From Winogradskyella bathintestinalis (GTDB lineage Bacteria > Bacteroidota > Bacteroidia > Flavobacteriales > Flavobacteriaceae), in NCBI RefSeq assembly GCF_030407435.1, contig NZ_JASDDK010000001.1, positions 310,001 through 374,000 on the forward strand: a stretch of DNA of 64,000 nucleotides. Reading direction: 5' to 3'. The notes under the pieces were generated by a model, which did not search any database, was not told the DNA's origin, and saw only the letters and a list, made by a program, of their open reading frames with translations. Of this stretch, positions 32,753 through 42,151 are shown one piece after another; the stretch's first letter is position 1; each line of letters starts with the position of its first letter. The position numbers and the translations under genes are program-made.

Positions 32753-33931
32753 ATGAAGCCAGATTTATTCGAAGCACCAGACTATTATAACCTTGATGAA
32801 TTATTGACTGATGAACACAAGTTAGTGCGTGATGCAGCCAGAGAATGGGTAAAGCGCGATGTGTCACCTATTATAGAAGAAGCTGCTCAAAAAGCCGAAT
32901 TTCCAAAGTCAATTATTGGGGGATTAGCTGAAATAGGTGCGTTTGGACCATACATACCAGAAGAATATGGTGGCGCAGGATTAGACCAAATTTCTTATGG
33001 TTTAATTATGCAAGAAATTGAGCGTGGAGATTCAGGAGTAAGAAGTACAGCTTCAGTTCAGTCTTCTTTAGTTATGTATCCTATATGGAAATATGGTAAC
33101 GAAGCGCAACGAAAAAAATACTTACCAAAATTAGCATCTGGCGAGTGGATAGGTTCTTTTGGATTAACAGAACCAGATCATGGGTCTAACCCGGGAGGAA
33201 TGGTAACCAATTTTAAAGATATGGGAGATCATTATCTATTAAATGGTGCAAAAATGTGGATTAGTAATTCACCGTTCTGTCAAATTGCTGTGGTTTGGGC
33301 CAAAAACGAGGAAGGTCGTATTCACGGACTTATTGTAGAACGTGGTATGGAAGGTTTCTCTACTCCAGAAACCCATAACAAATGGTCGCTAAGAGCTTCT
33401 GCAACTGGCGAGCTTATTTTCGATAATGTAAAAGTGCCAAAAGAAAACTTATTACCCAACAAATCAGGTTTAGGAGCCCCTTTAGGCTGTTTAGATTCAG
33501 CACGATTTGGAATTGCTTGGGGAGCTATCGGAGCGGCAATGGATTGTTACGACACAGCATTGCGTTATAGTAAGGAACGTATGCAATTTGGAAAACCAAT
33601 AGGGCAGTTTCAACTGCAACAAAAGAAACTTGCTGAAATGATTACCGAAATTACAAAAGCACAATTATTGGCGTGGAGACTAGGCGTAATGCGAGAGGCG
33701 GGTACTGCGACATCAGCACAAATATCTATGGCAAAACGAAACAATGTGGATATGGCCATCAATGTGGCGCGTGAAGCAAGACAAATGCTTGGCGGTATGG
33801 GAATTTCTGGAGAATATAGCATTATGCGCCATTCTATGAACCTTGAGAGTGTAATTACTTATGAAGGGACTCACGATATTCATCTGTTAATAACCGGATT
33901 AGATATTACAGGTTTAAATGCTTTTAAGTAA
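32753..33931 (+). CDS. gcdH: Acyl-CoA dehydrogenase, glutaryl-CoA dehydrogenase type
   Basis: 392 residues, the family's usual length, with FAD-binding signatures GLTEPDHGSNPGGM and WISNSPFCQIAVVWA. The C-terminal catalytic segment TYEGTHDIHLLI places the base Glu at 371, which matches glutaryl-CoA dehydrogenase rather than the short-chain enzymes. It would oxidatively decarboxylate glutaryl-CoA to crotonyl-CoA in lysine/tryptophan breakdown. Other acyl-CoA substrates cannot be excluded. It is a single gene with its own upstream gap of about 290 bases, in which no clear feature is seen. Confidence 0.9.
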   Translation: MKPDLFEAPDYYNLDELLTDEHKLVRDAAREWVKRDVSPIIEEAAQKAEFPKSIIGGLAEIGAFGPYIPEEYGGAGLDQISYGLIMQEIERGDSGVRSTASVQSSLVMYPIWKYGNEAQRKKYLPKLASGEWIGSFGLTEPDHGSNPGGMVTNFKDMGDHYLLNGAKMWISNSPFCQIAVVWAKNEEGRIHGLIVERGMEGFSTPETHNKWSLRASATGELIFDNVKVPKENLLPNKSGLGAPLGCLDSARFGIAWGAIGAAMDCYDTALRYSKERMQFGKPIGQFQLQQKKLAEMITEITKAQLLAWRLGVMREAGTATSAQISMAKRNNVDMAINVAREARQMLGGMGISGEYSIMRHSMNLESVITYEGTHDIHLLITGLDITGLNAFK

Positions 33932-34006
33932 AACGCGTAAGACGGTAAGCGACATTTAATTTATTCTTACAGATAGATGCTGTCTGAACCCAACATATAT
34001 TTAATA

Positions 34007-34050
34007 AAATGCTTCTTTCTAGATTGGAATCTAGATGGAAGCATTTTTTT
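34007..34050 (+). terminator. Terminator after gcdH
   Basis: AATGCTTC-CTAGATT pairs with AATCTAG-GAAGCATT, followed by seven or more Ts on the plus strand. The stem is long, with two three-base internal mismatches. Confidence 0.8.
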
Positions 34051-34113
34051 TAAATCAATGATTAATTGATGTAAAAATAAAACCACAATAGCACAAATCT
34101 CGTATATATACTT

Positions 34114-34866
34114 ATGAAACAATTACTAAAAACTATTGGTTTTAGTTTATTATTATTTGTGGTCTGTTGCAACAATGACGACATTACTTTGCTCGAAGAA
34201 GACGTAGAAGATGTCGAAATAATTATCGATAATGATGATGAGATAACGACTCCAAACACTTATAATATTTTAGCGCTTGGCGATAGTTACACTATAGGCG
34301 AAAGTGTATGTGACACCTGTCGATTCCCAGAGCAATTAAAATCTCAATTAATATCAGCGTTTTCCGATCAAGATAATTTTAATCTTAATATCATTGCTCA
34401 AACAGGTTGGACTACCACAAATCTAAATAATGCTATTATTACAGAAAACCCTGAGAACAACTATGACTTAGTAACCCTATTAATTGGCGTGAACAATCAA
34501 TACCAAGTCAAACCTTTTTCACTTTATGAAACTGAGTTTCCTTCTTTAGTTTCAAAAGCGATTCAATTAGCTAAAAACGACAAAGATAATGTGATTGTGG
34601 TTTCTATTCCTGATTATGCTTATACTCCTTTCGGTCAGAATAGCAGTAATACGCAAACAATTACTCAACAAATAAATGCGTATAATACATTTGCTCAAAA
34701 TTATTGTAATCAGCAAAATATTACATTTATAAATATTACCGACATTACACGACAAGGACTAAATAATCCAAATTTAGTCGCATCTGATGGTTTACATCCT
34801 TCGGCGTTGGCATATACTATGTTTGTACAACGCTTACTTCCTATTGCTGTAGAAAAAATTGAATAA
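34114..34866 (+). CDS. SGNH/GDSL-family hydrolase (lipoprotein)
   Basis: 250 residues. The signal sequence MKQLLKTIGFSLLLFVVCC ends in a Cys pair fitting a lipobox, followed by an acidic linker (EEDVEDVEIIIDNDDE). The hydrolase blocks are ALGDSYTIG (nucleophile Ser, about 56-64), LIGVNNQ (Asn) and SDGLHPSALAY (Asp and His). It should hydrolyse an ester of lipid or carbohydrate at the cell envelope; the substrate is unknown. It stands alone between gcdH and the ferredoxin gene. Confidence 0.88.
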   Translation: MKQLLKTIGFSLLLFVVCCNNDDITLLEEDVEDVEIIIDNDDEITTPNTYNILALGDSYTIGESVCDTCRFPEQLKSQLISAFSDQDNFNLNIIAQTGWTTTNLNNAIITENPENNYDLVTLLIGVNNQYQVKPFSLYETEFPSLVSKAIQLAKNDKDNVIVVSIPDYAYTPFGQNSSNTQTITQQINAYNTFAQNYCNQQNITFINITDITRQGLNNPNLVASDGLHPSALAYTMFVQRLLPIAVEKIE

Positions 34867-35139
34867 GATTTATTTCTTTAGTTGAAAATATTCTTAACGT
34901 TGCGCTGAGTGTAATTATAAAAAAATTGATGTTTTTTTGAAAGAAAAGATACATCTAGAAAAATTGTCGATTACATTCTTTTAGATAAGTAAAAAAAATT
35001 AAACAAAATTGACTATAGTCAGTACGAAATTTTTGTTTTATTGTTAATTTTCAATATGTTGACACATAAAACCAACTGTTAATAATCGTGTTTAGCTCTA
35101 CAATTGTCCCAAATTTACGAATTGATTTTGCAGGAATTT

Positions 35140-35472
35140 TTAAGACTCAGGTGCCAACTCAACTTCTAAACCTTCCATGTCTGGTGTCATCTGAATTTGA
35201 CAACCTAAACGCGAATTATCTTTTACATAAAATGCTTCAGAAAGCATAGCTTCTTCATCGTCTTGCATTTCTGGTAATTCTGTTTCGCTTAACACATAAC
35301 ATTGACACGACGCACACATGGCCATACCACCACAAATACCAATAGTACCCTCAGGAGCCAGTTCGTACGACCGTACTACCTCCATTAAATTCATTGCCAT
35401 ATCAGTCGGAGCTTCGATTTGGTGTTTTACTCCATCTCTGTCTATGATTGTGATATTGATATCTTGTTCCAT
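35140..35472 (-). CDS. [2Fe-2S] ferredoxin, adrenodoxin type
   Basis: 110 residues. Cluster ligands are Cys47, Cys53, Cys56 (CGGMAMCASC) and Cys91 (GCQI), in the C-x5-C-x2-C-xn-C spacing of adrenodoxin/Isc-type ferredoxins. Cys58 is an additional cysteine. It is the last gene of the set Mrp, NfuA, reductase, ferredoxin on the minus strand, 54 bases after the reductase. It probably receives electrons from that reductase for Fe-S assembly or another redox enzyme. Confidence 0.9.
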   Translation of the reverse strand: MEQDINITIIDRDGVKHQIEAPTDMAMNLMEVVRSYELAPEGTIGICGGMAMCASCQCYVLSETELPEMQDDEEAMLSEAFYVKDNSRLGCQIQMTPDMEGLEVELAPES

Positions 35473-35525
35473 GTTTATTTTTAGAATATCTAGACTGTTC
35501 TCTAGATAACTATTAATTAATATAT

Positions 35526-36587
35526 CTAATCGATTGCTTTCACAACCGCTTTAGGAGCTTGCTTACGTGTTCCATCAAAACCATTAACCCCTGCAACTGT
35601 AGTATATTTTAAAACGTAACGTTTTCCCGGATTTATTATTTGATAGGCTGATTGACACATCAATGTGGCTTCGTGAAAACCACATAGAATCAATTTCAAC
35701 TTTCCAGGATAAGTGTTCACATCTCCAATAGCAAAAATACCAGGTATATTCGTTTGATAATCTAAAGAATTATCCACTTTTATGGCGTTCTTTTCAATTT
35801 CTAATCCCCAATTTGCAATCGGTCCTAATTTAGGAGATAGGCCAAATAAAGGAATAAAATGATCGCAATCTACTTCATATTCTTTTTCTATATGTTTAGC
35901 TTGTTTTACGACTACGGCTTCCAATTTATCATCACCAACGAGACCCATAACCTCAGCAGGAGTTATGAGGTTTATCTTTCCCGTATTCTTTAATTCCTGA
36001 ACCTTTTCAACAGAATCCAGATGTCCTCTAAATTCGTTACGTCTGTGAATTAAAGTGACCTCAGAAGCTACATCACTTAAAAATATACTCCAATCTAAAG
36101 CCGAATCACCACCGCCAGCTATTACCACCTTTTTATTTCTATAGAATTCAGGATCCTTAATCATATACTCCACTCCGTTATCTTCGAAGTCTGTAATATT
36201 ATGAATTAAGGGTTTTCTAGGTTCAAAACTTCCTAAACCACCTGCAATTGCAACTACTGGCGCTTGGTGTTTTGTACCTTTATTTGTGGTGACAATAAAA
36301 CTTCCGTCTTCTTGCTTTTCTATAGTCTCTGCGCGTTCGCCTAATGTAAATCCTGGTTCAAACTGTTTGCACTGTTCTAATAATTTGTCCGTTAGATCAC
36401 CAGCTAATATTTCTGGATAAGCCGGAATATCGTATATCGGTTTTTTAGGATAAAGTTCTGTACATTGACCACCTGCTTGTGGAAGGGCATCAATTAAATG
36501 GCATTTTAGTTTTAGAAGTCCAGCTTCAAAGACCGTAAAAAGTCCTGTTGGTCCTGCGCCAATAATAAGTATATCTGTTGTAATCAT
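35526..36587 (-). CDS. Ferredoxin--NADP+ reductase, thioredoxin-reductase-like
   Basis: 353 residues with an N-terminal FAD-binding GAGPTGLF, an NADPH-binding GGGDSALDW and C-terminal GIFAIGDVNTYPGKLKLI. There is no CxxC active-site pair, which separates it from thioredoxin reductase and fits the TrxR-like ferredoxin-NADP+ reductases of low-GC bacteria and Chlorobi/Bacteroidetes. The ferredoxin gene directly downstream is the likely partner. Cytoplasmic. Confidence 0.9.
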   Translation of the reverse strand: MITTDILIIGAGPTGLFTVFEAGLLKLKCHLIDALPQAGGQCTELYPKKPIYDIPAYPEILAGDLTDKLLEQCKQFEPGFTLGERAETIEKQEDGSFIVTTNKGTKHQAPVVAIAGGLGSFEPRKPLIHNITDFEDNGVEYMIKDPEFYRNKKVVIAGGGDSALDWSIFLSDVASEVTLIHRRNEFRGHLDSVEKVQELKNTGKINLITPAEVMGLVGDDKLEAVVVKQAKHIEKEYEVDCDHFIPLFGLSPKLGPIANWGLEIEKNAIKVDNSLDYQTNIPGIFAIGDVNTYPGKLKLILCGFHEATLMCQSAYQIINPGKRYVLKYTTVAGVNGFDGTRKQAPKAVVKAID

Positions 36588-36649
36588 GAATGTAAAATTG
36601 AAATCAAAATTACTAATGTCTTTGCATTTAGAAGGTGATAATTGTCACA

Positions 36650-36892
36650 TTACTTCTCAACATTAATAACTTTTTCGATTTGTGGAGCATATTTTTTAAT
36701 AGTCATCTCTACACCAGACTTTAAAGTCATTTGGTTAACGCTACAAGATGTGCACGCACCAACTAACTGAACTTTTACTAATCTATCATCTTCAATAGAC
36801 AATAAATCAATATCTCCGCCATCACTTTGTAAAAACGGTCGGATTTCGTCTAATGCTTTTTCAACATTTAATCTAAGTTCTTCTGAGCTCAT
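36650..36892 (-). CDS. nfuA: NifU C-terminal domain Fe-S carrier (NfuA-like)
   Basis: 80 residues, consisting only of the NifU C-terminal domain: LNVEKALDEIRPFLQSDGGD and the cluster motif CTSC (Cys47, Cys50). It would carry a [4Fe-4S] cluster to target apoproteins. It lacks the N-terminal A-type domain of E. coli NfuA. It lies 57 bases after the Mrp gene, and together with reductase and ferredoxin downstream it suggests an Fe-S assembly operon. Confidence 0.92.
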   Translation of the reverse strand: MSSEELRLNVEKALDEIRPFLQSDGGDIDLLSIEDDRLVKVQLVGACTSCSVNQMTLKSGVEMTIKKYAPQIEKVINVEK

Positions 36893-36949
36893 TTAATTTG
36901 TTTTTCCTCACCCTACACCCTCGTAATAGATGAGAGATGTATTGGATTA

Positions 36950-38086
36950 TTATTTTTTCACAGCAGAACAACCTGCCATTGTTGTTATTTTTATAGCTTC
37001 GGTAGCTGGTAAAGCGTCGTTTCTATTCACTACTTGTTGCACTACTTCTCTAGTAATAGTTTCAAAAGCATCTTCAATCGGTGTTGCAGTTTGCAGTGCC
37101 GCTGGCCGTCCTAAATCTCCTGCTTCTCTTATACTTTGAATCAATGGTACTTCTCCTAAAAATGGTACTTTTAGATCATCAGCTAAATGCTTCGCCCCTT
37201 CTTTTCCAAATATATAATATTTATTTTCTGGAAGTTCTGCTGGTGTAAAGTAAGCCATATTTTCAATTATCCCTAAAACAGGGACATTGATACTATCTTG
37301 TTGAAACATTGCAACTCCTTTTTTAGCATCTGCTAAAGCTACATTCTGAGGAGTACTAACCACCACTGCTCCTGTAATGGGTAAAGCCTGCATAATACTT
37401 AAGTGAATATCACCAGTGCCAGGAGGTAAATCTAGTAACAAGAAATCTAATTCTCCCCAAGCAGCATCAAAAATCATTTGATTTAATGCTTTAGAAGCCA
37501 TAGGCCCTCGCCAAATTACAGCTTGGTCTGGTTTTGTAAAAAAGCCAATAGACAATACCTTAACCCCATAATTTTCTACAGGCTTCATTTTTGACTTACC
37601 ATCTACATTTACAGATAGTGGTCGTTCGTTCGCCACATCGAACATAATTGGGATGGATGGTCCATAAATATCAGCATCTAAAACACCTACTTTAAATCCC
37701 ATTTTAGATAAAGTCACCGCTAAATTTGCGGTTACCGTTGATTTACCGACTCCACCTTTTCCCGAAGCAACTGCTACAATATTCTGAATACCAGGAATTG
37801 CTTTTCCTTTTATCTCATTTTTTGGTTGAGCAGCGGGAGCATGAACTTTTACATTAACTTTAATTTTTGCTTTTTCATAAACTTTTCTATGAATGGTCTG
37901 CAAAATTTCAACTTCGGTTTTTTTACGTGCCTGAAGACTTGGATTTTTTATAGTAATATCTACAATCACTTCATCTGCAAATGTCACGACATTAGTTACC
38001 GCGCCGCTATCTACCATATTTTCACCTTCTCCAGGCGCTGTAATGGTTTTAAGTGCGTTTAATATATCTTGTTTGTTAAGTTTCAT
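36950..38086 (-). CDS. apbC: Mrp/NBP35-family Fe-S carrier ATPase
   Basis: 378 residues: an N-terminal DUF59/MIP18 domain (about 1-90), then a deviant Walker A AVASGKGGVGKSTVTANLA (about 107-125) and the Walker B-like DFLLLDLPPGTGD. The typical CxxC near the C-terminus is not seen as such; the only late Cys is in MAGCSAVKK. Mrp/ApbC proteins bind and transfer [4Fe-4S] clusters. It is the first gene of the operon with NfuA, reductase and ferredoxin. Confidence 0.93.
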   Translation of the reverse strand: MKLNKQDILNALKTITAPGEGENMVDSGAVTNVVTFADEVIVDITIKNPSLQARKKTEVEILQTIHRKVYEKAKIKVNVKVHAPAAQPKNEIKGKAIPGIQNIVAVASGKGGVGKSTVTANLAVTLSKMGFKVGVLDADIYGPSIPIMFDVANERPLSVNVDGKSKMKPVENYGVKVLSIGFFTKPDQAVIWRGPMASKALNQMIFDAAWGELDFLLLDLPPGTGDIHLSIMQALPITGAVVVSTPQNVALADAKKGVAMFQQDSINVPVLGIIENMAYFTPAELPENKYYIFGKEGAKHLADDLKVPFLGEVPLIQSIREAGDLGRPAALQTATPIEDAFETITREVVQQVVNRNDALPATEAIKITTMAGCSAVKK

Positions 38087-38285
38087 AATTATTGAAAGAC
38101 TTAAGAAAAGTAGAAACTAGAATATAGGCTCATTCACTCTTCTTATTAAGATTAATTCTAAATGCAAAGATACTGAGAATAGTTTAGAATTTAGACTGAA
38201 TAAATTGAATTGATTTATGAGTGAATTCGATTTGTAAATAGAAAAATGAATTTGTAATTATTCGTGATTTTGTTATACGATAACG

Positions 38286-38618
38286 TTAAGGCAATTCCTT
38301 CACAGGATCCCAATAAACTGCTTCTAAGTTCTGAATTTGATTTTCAATCACCTCAACCCCTTCACTTTCTAATAACTGCTGCATTAAATTAGTTCCTTCA
38401 AAATGATGTTTTCCGGTTAAAAGTCCTTTTCTATTCACCACTCTATGTGTGGGTATATCTTTTCCATGAGAACCATTCATAGCATAACCAACAATTCTCG
38501 CACTTTTCCCCGCCCCTAAATATTTAGCAATCGCCCCGTAATTGGTCACTCTTCCATAGGGAATTTGTTTTGCTACATCGTAAACTTTTTCAAAAAAGCT
38601 TAGGGTCTCAGGTTTCAT
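38286..38618 (-). CDS. atl: Alkyltransferase-like protein (MGMT family, no catalytic Cys)
   Basis: 110 residues, the length of ATL proteins, with the MGMT DNA-binding part (PYGRVTNYGAIAKYLGAG, SARIVGYAMNGS). In the active-site motif PCHRV the Cys is replaced by Thr: IPTHRVV (Thr57). ATLs usually have Trp there; Thr is uncommon. Without Cys it cannot accept the alkyl group but may flag O6-alkylguanine for nucleotide excision repair. Its ATG overlaps the lysE-family stop by one base (TAATG), so the two are coupled. Confidence 0.88.
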   Translation of the reverse strand: MKPETLSFFEKVYDVAKQIPYGRVTNYGAIAKYLGAGKSARIVGYAMNGSHGKDIPTHRVVNRKGLLTGKHHFEGTNLMQQLLESEGVEVIENQIQNLEAVYWDPVKELP

Positions 38619-39247
38619 TACAATTCTTTTAAAATGTTAATAAAAGTTATTAAGGCAACAACACCTGTTATAATACCAATACTTAAATTCATACTTTTTT
38701 GAGAAGTAAAATTTCGGTCTTTAATTTTATCGAAAAAGAAAATATAAAAATAAAGCATTACAAAAGTACCTGTTGCGGCACCTGTAACATACGTGACAAT
38801 ACTTAGTTTTTCGAAATTCAACCATCCGAAAGACACCAATGTAATGGTCATATAAGCTTGATAAGGAATAGGAAATACGTTTAATGCAGACAATAACATG
38901 CCGTGCAATAATCTACCATGCTTACTTTTTATCTCCGTTTCTTTTTTAGGTTCTTCTTGTTGAGAGGCTAACACTAAAAAGTATACTGTTATTAATACAA
39001 AAATTACAAATGCTACCCGTTGAAGAATTTCTACAATATCTGGATGACTGGATAAGTAACGTGCAAAAATAGCAGCGACATACGTTTGTATGTACACTAT
39101 TATACAAACCCCTGTGGAAAACATAATACCGCGTCCTGCTCCTTCTTTAAGGCTTATTCTAGCTGCTGTCATATTCAACAAACCCGGTGGAACTACTCCA
39201 ATAAGCGCTACAAAAAGCCCCAAAAAGAAAATGACCGTTATACTCAA
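38618..39247 (-). CDS. LysE-family amino acid exporter
   Basis: 209 residues with about six hydrophobic helices and the LysE/RhtB N-terminal pattern (FFLGLFVALIGVVPPGLLNM). It begins with TTG three codons' length away from the trmB stop (two-base gap); no usable ATG is near. The substrate is unknown. It is the middle gene of the trmB-lysE-ATL run. Confidence 0.82.
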   Translation of the reverse strand: MSITVIFFLGLFVALIGVVPPGLLNMTAARISLKEGAGRGIMFSTGVCIIVYIQTYVAAIFARYLSSHPDIVEILQRVAFVIFVLITVYFLVLASQQEEPKKETEIKSKHGRLLHGMLLSALNVFPIPYQAYMTITLVSFGWLNFEKLSIVTYVTGAATGTFVMLYFYIFFFDKIKDRNFTSQKSMNLSIGIITGVVALITFINILKEL

Positions 39248-39249
39248 GA

Positions 39250-39924
39250 TTAGTTGATTTTGAATCTAATATACGTAATTGCTTTATCTTTTTCTAAATA
39301 CTGATTTTCATAGAATGTTTTAATTTCGGTGACGTCTTCTGGGCTTCCTTCTAATTTGTAAACATTATGATTAGCGTAAAGCACCTCATGCCCCAAACCA
39401 TGCAATAAACCTAGGGTATAACCATGCATAAATTCGCTGTCCGTTTTTAAATGCATTAGACCATTTGGTTTTAATACTTTTTTATAGCGATCTAAAAACT
39501 GTAAGTTAGTCATTCTATGCTTGGTACGTTGGTATTTTATTTGAGGATCTGGAAAAGTAATCCAGATTTCATCAACTTCATTTTCCTCAAAAACAGATTC
39601 TACAAGTTCTATTTGAGTTCTTATAAAAGCAGCATTCGGAATATCTTCTTCAATGGCTGTTTTAGCACCGCGCCAAAATCGAGCTCCTTTAATGTCAATC
39701 CCTATAAAGTTTTTATTGGGATAGCGTTTTGCCAAACCAACTGTATACTCACCCTTTCCACAACCCAATTCTAACACCAACGGATTGTCGTTTTTAAAAA
39801 CCTCCGCTCTCCACTTTCCTTTCAGTTTGAATGTTGTATCGACCAATTCTTCGCGAGTTGGCTGATATACATTATGAAAGGTTTCATTTTCTCTAAAGCG
39901 TTTCTGTTTATTTTTACTTCCCAC
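39250..39924 (-). CDS. trmB: tRNA (guanine-46-N7)-methyltransferase
   Basis: 224 residues starting at GTG. SAM motif I is LVLELGCGKGEYTVGLA, with the TrmB signature WITFPDPQIKYQRTKHRM in the middle and a conserved C-terminal ITYIRFKIN. It makes m7G46 in the variable loop of many tRNAs. It heads the trmB-lysE-ATL unit and diverges from the glycosyltransferase at 40052. Confidence 0.95.
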   Translation of the reverse strand: MGSKNKQKRFRENETFHNVYQPTREELVDTTFKLKGKWRAEVFKNDNPLVLELGCGKGEYTVGLAKRYPNKNFIGIDIKGARFWRGAKTAIEEDIPNAAFIRTQIELVESVFEENEVDEIWITFPDPQIKYQRTKHRMTNLQFLDRYKKVLKPNGLMHLKTDSEFMHGYTLGLLHGLGHEVLYANHNVYKLEGSPEDVTEIKTFYENQYLEKDKAITYIRFKIN

Positions 39925-40051
39925 TCATTTTAAATTTATACCTTTTTTGATATGCCATAAAATATTCTTAAATAGGTATTATTAATAATTCGGTAAAATT
40001 AAGCAAACAAATTAGGTTTATCTTTGTTTTAGCAACTCATATCTCAAAACA

Positions 40052-41113
40052 CTGAAACCAATTCAACATAAAAAACAGATTATAGTCGCTCCTTTAAATT
40101 GGGGATTAGGGCATGCCACACGTTGTATTCCTATAATAAACGCATTAATACAGCACAATTTAAGCCCTATAATTGCCAGTGACGGAGATGCTCTTCGCTT
40201 ATTACAAAAAGAGTTTCCAAAACTTCAAACCTTTGAATTACCTTCATATAACATATCGTATTCAAAAAATCCCAAAAAACTTAAATTAAAATTCTTTAAA
40301 GAAACACCTCATTTTTTAAGAACAATGAAGAAAGAGCAAAAGGCGATTGCAAAAATTGTTGCATCGCATGCTATTTCTGGTATAATTTCGGATAATCGAT
40401 TTGGCGCACGGCACAGTAATATTCCGTCCGTCTTTATTACGCATCAATTACAGGTATTAAGCGGTAATACTACCTGGCTGAGTACTAGGATTCATCAAAA
40501 AATTATTTCTAAATTTAATGAATGTTGGGTTCCAGATTATCCTTCCGAAAAAAATATAAGCGGTATTTTAGGGCATGTTGAAAGTATCAAAACACCATTA
40601 AAATATTTAGGCCCATTGTCTAGATTTGAAAAACAAAATTTACAGATTAAATATCCACTTTTGGTGATACTCTCTGGCCCCGAACCTCAACGGACATTTT
40701 TGGAAGAAAAACTATTTGAGGCACTAAAAAGTTATTCTGGAAACATCTGTTTTATAAAAGGTGTTATTGCATCTCAACAATCAATTACGCAGCATAACCA
40801 TATGACAATTTATAATTACATGACAAGTGCTGAGCTTGAATCTGCAATAAACGAGAGTGACATGGTATTGAGCAGATCGGGATATACAACGATTATGGAT
40901 TTGGTGAAATTAGAGAAAAAAGCATTCTTCATACCAACCCCAGGACAATTTGAACAAGAATATTTAGCAGAAAAATTAAAAGCTGAAGGAATTGCTCCTT
41001 CTTGTAAACAACATGAGTTTTCAATTGAATTATTGGCACAATGCAACAATTATAGCGGTTTTAAATCGGAAAAATCGGAATTGAATTACGCGAAATTATT
41101 TTGTCTTTTCTAA
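40052..41113 (+). CDS. Glycosyltransferase (GT28/MurG-like), non-ATG start
   Basis: The first ATG in this frame is at 40325, but the family N-terminal signature VAPLNWGLGHATRCIPI (40087 onward) lies in the same frame upstream, so the gene must begin before it. No ATG, GTG or TTG occurs between the upstream TAG (about 40012) and this motif; CTG at 40052 and ATT at 40061 are the candidates. From CTG the protein has 353 residues. Further signatures are ISDNRFGARH, LSGPEPQRTFLEEKL and SRSGYTTIMDL (nucleotide-sugar binding). The 3' end overlaps the convergent sensor kinase gene by 18 bases. Confidence 0.8.
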   Translation: MKPIQHKKQIIVAPLNWGLGHATRCIPIINALIQHNLSPIIASDGDALRLLQKEFPKLQTFELPSYNISYSKNPKKLKLKFFKETPHFLRTMKKEQKAIAKIVASHAISGIISDNRFGARHSNIPSVFITHQLQVLSGNTTWLSTRIHQKIISKFNECWVPDYPSEKNISGILGHVESIKTPLKYLGPLSRFEKQNLQIKYPLLVILSGPEPQRTFLEEKLFEALKSYSGNICFIKGVIASQQSITQHNHMTIYNYMTSAELESAINESDMVLSRSGYTTIMDLVKLEKKAFFIPTPGQFEQEYLAEKLKAEGIAPSCKQHEFSIELLAQCNNYSGFKSEKSELNYAKLFCLF

Positions 41114-42151
41114 AGTAAACGAAAACTCACTACCAACCCCCAACTCACTTTCAATATATATTTTTTCTTCGTGTGCTTCTATAATATGTTTCACAATCGA
41201 GAGTCCCAAACCAGAACCACCTTCTTTACGAGAGCCACTTTTATCGACGCGATAAAATCGTTCGAACAAGCGCTGAAGGTTAGCTTTAGCAATGCCTTCA
41301 CCATTATCCGTTACTCTTATTATAGCCTTATTTTTAATTAGATTTTCAATACTAACTTCTGTAGTTCCTTTTTCTCTTCCATATTTTATAGAATTGACCA
41401 CCAAATTAGTTAATACTTGCTGAATACGTTCTTTATCTGCAAATACCATAATTGGCTCAGGATAATCGATATCGAAAGTTAAGGTAATGTATTTTTTTGC
41501 AGCTTTCATTTCAAAAAGATCAAACACGTTTTGTACCAATTTCACAACATCAAAATTTTCTTTATGCAATCTAAGATCACCAACTTCGAGTTTGGTAATC
41601 ATATCTAAATCTTTAATGATATAGGTTAAACGCTCTACTCCCTTGCTCGCTCTGGCTAAATATTTCTTCTTAATTTTTTCATCCTCAATACCTCCATCCA
41701 ACAAGGTGAGTAGATAACTCTGTACGCTAAATAAAGGAGTTTTTAGCTCGTGAGATACGTTACCAATAAATTCCTTCCGGTATTCTTCCCTAATTTTTAG
41801 AGTTTCAATTTCAATTTTTTTGGTCTTAGCGTATTTATCAATTTCTTTAGTTAAAGTTCCCATATCAGTAGTTATGGGTTGTTGTCTCAAATTTGTGGAT
41901 TCTAAAAGTGTGAGGTCGTCATAGATTTTCTTAACACGTTTATATATAAAACGTTCAACCCTATACTGAACAATAGCAAAACAAAGCGGGAAGCAGATGA
42001 TGGGAAAAAATATAAGTTGCCAATGAAAGCTATGGTAGTAATATAAAAAAGTAAATACAAGCGCTGTAGTAAACAACGTTACGTATAGCGCTGTTCTAAA
42101 GGCGAATTTATAAGTTTTTTTTAAACTTTTAGGTTGTTGTTTTTTTTGCAT
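41096..42151 (-). CDS. phoR: Sensor histidine kinase, PhoR-like
   Basis: 351 residues: two membrane helices (about 16-36 and 44-62) with almost no periplasmic loop, then a linker. The H-box is NVSHELKTPLFSV with His134. The ATPase has N box NLVVNSIKYG, G1 VTDNGEGIAK and G2 SGLGLSIVK. It would sense a membrane or cytoplasmic signal and phosphorylate the regulator encoded just upstream; the genes overlap by one base (TGATG). A phosphate role is suggested by family but not proven. Confidence 0.88.
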   Translation of the reverse strand: MQKKQQPKSLKKTYKFAFRTALYVTLFTTALVFTFLYYYHSFHWQLIFFPIICFPLCFAIVQYRVERFIYKRVKKIYDDLTLLESTNLRQQPITTDMGTLTKEIDKYAKTKKIEIETLKIREEYRKEFIGNVSHELKTPLFSVQSYLLTLLDGGIEDEKIKKKYLARASKGVERLTYIIKDLDMITKLEVGDLRLHKENFDVVKLVQNVFDLFEMKAAKKYITLTFDIDYPEPIMVFADKERIQQVLTNLVVNSIKYGREKGTTEVSIENLIKNKAIIRVTDNGEGIAKANLQRLFERFYRVDKSGSRKEGGSGLGLSIVKHIIEAHEEKIYIESELGVGSEFSFTLEKTK

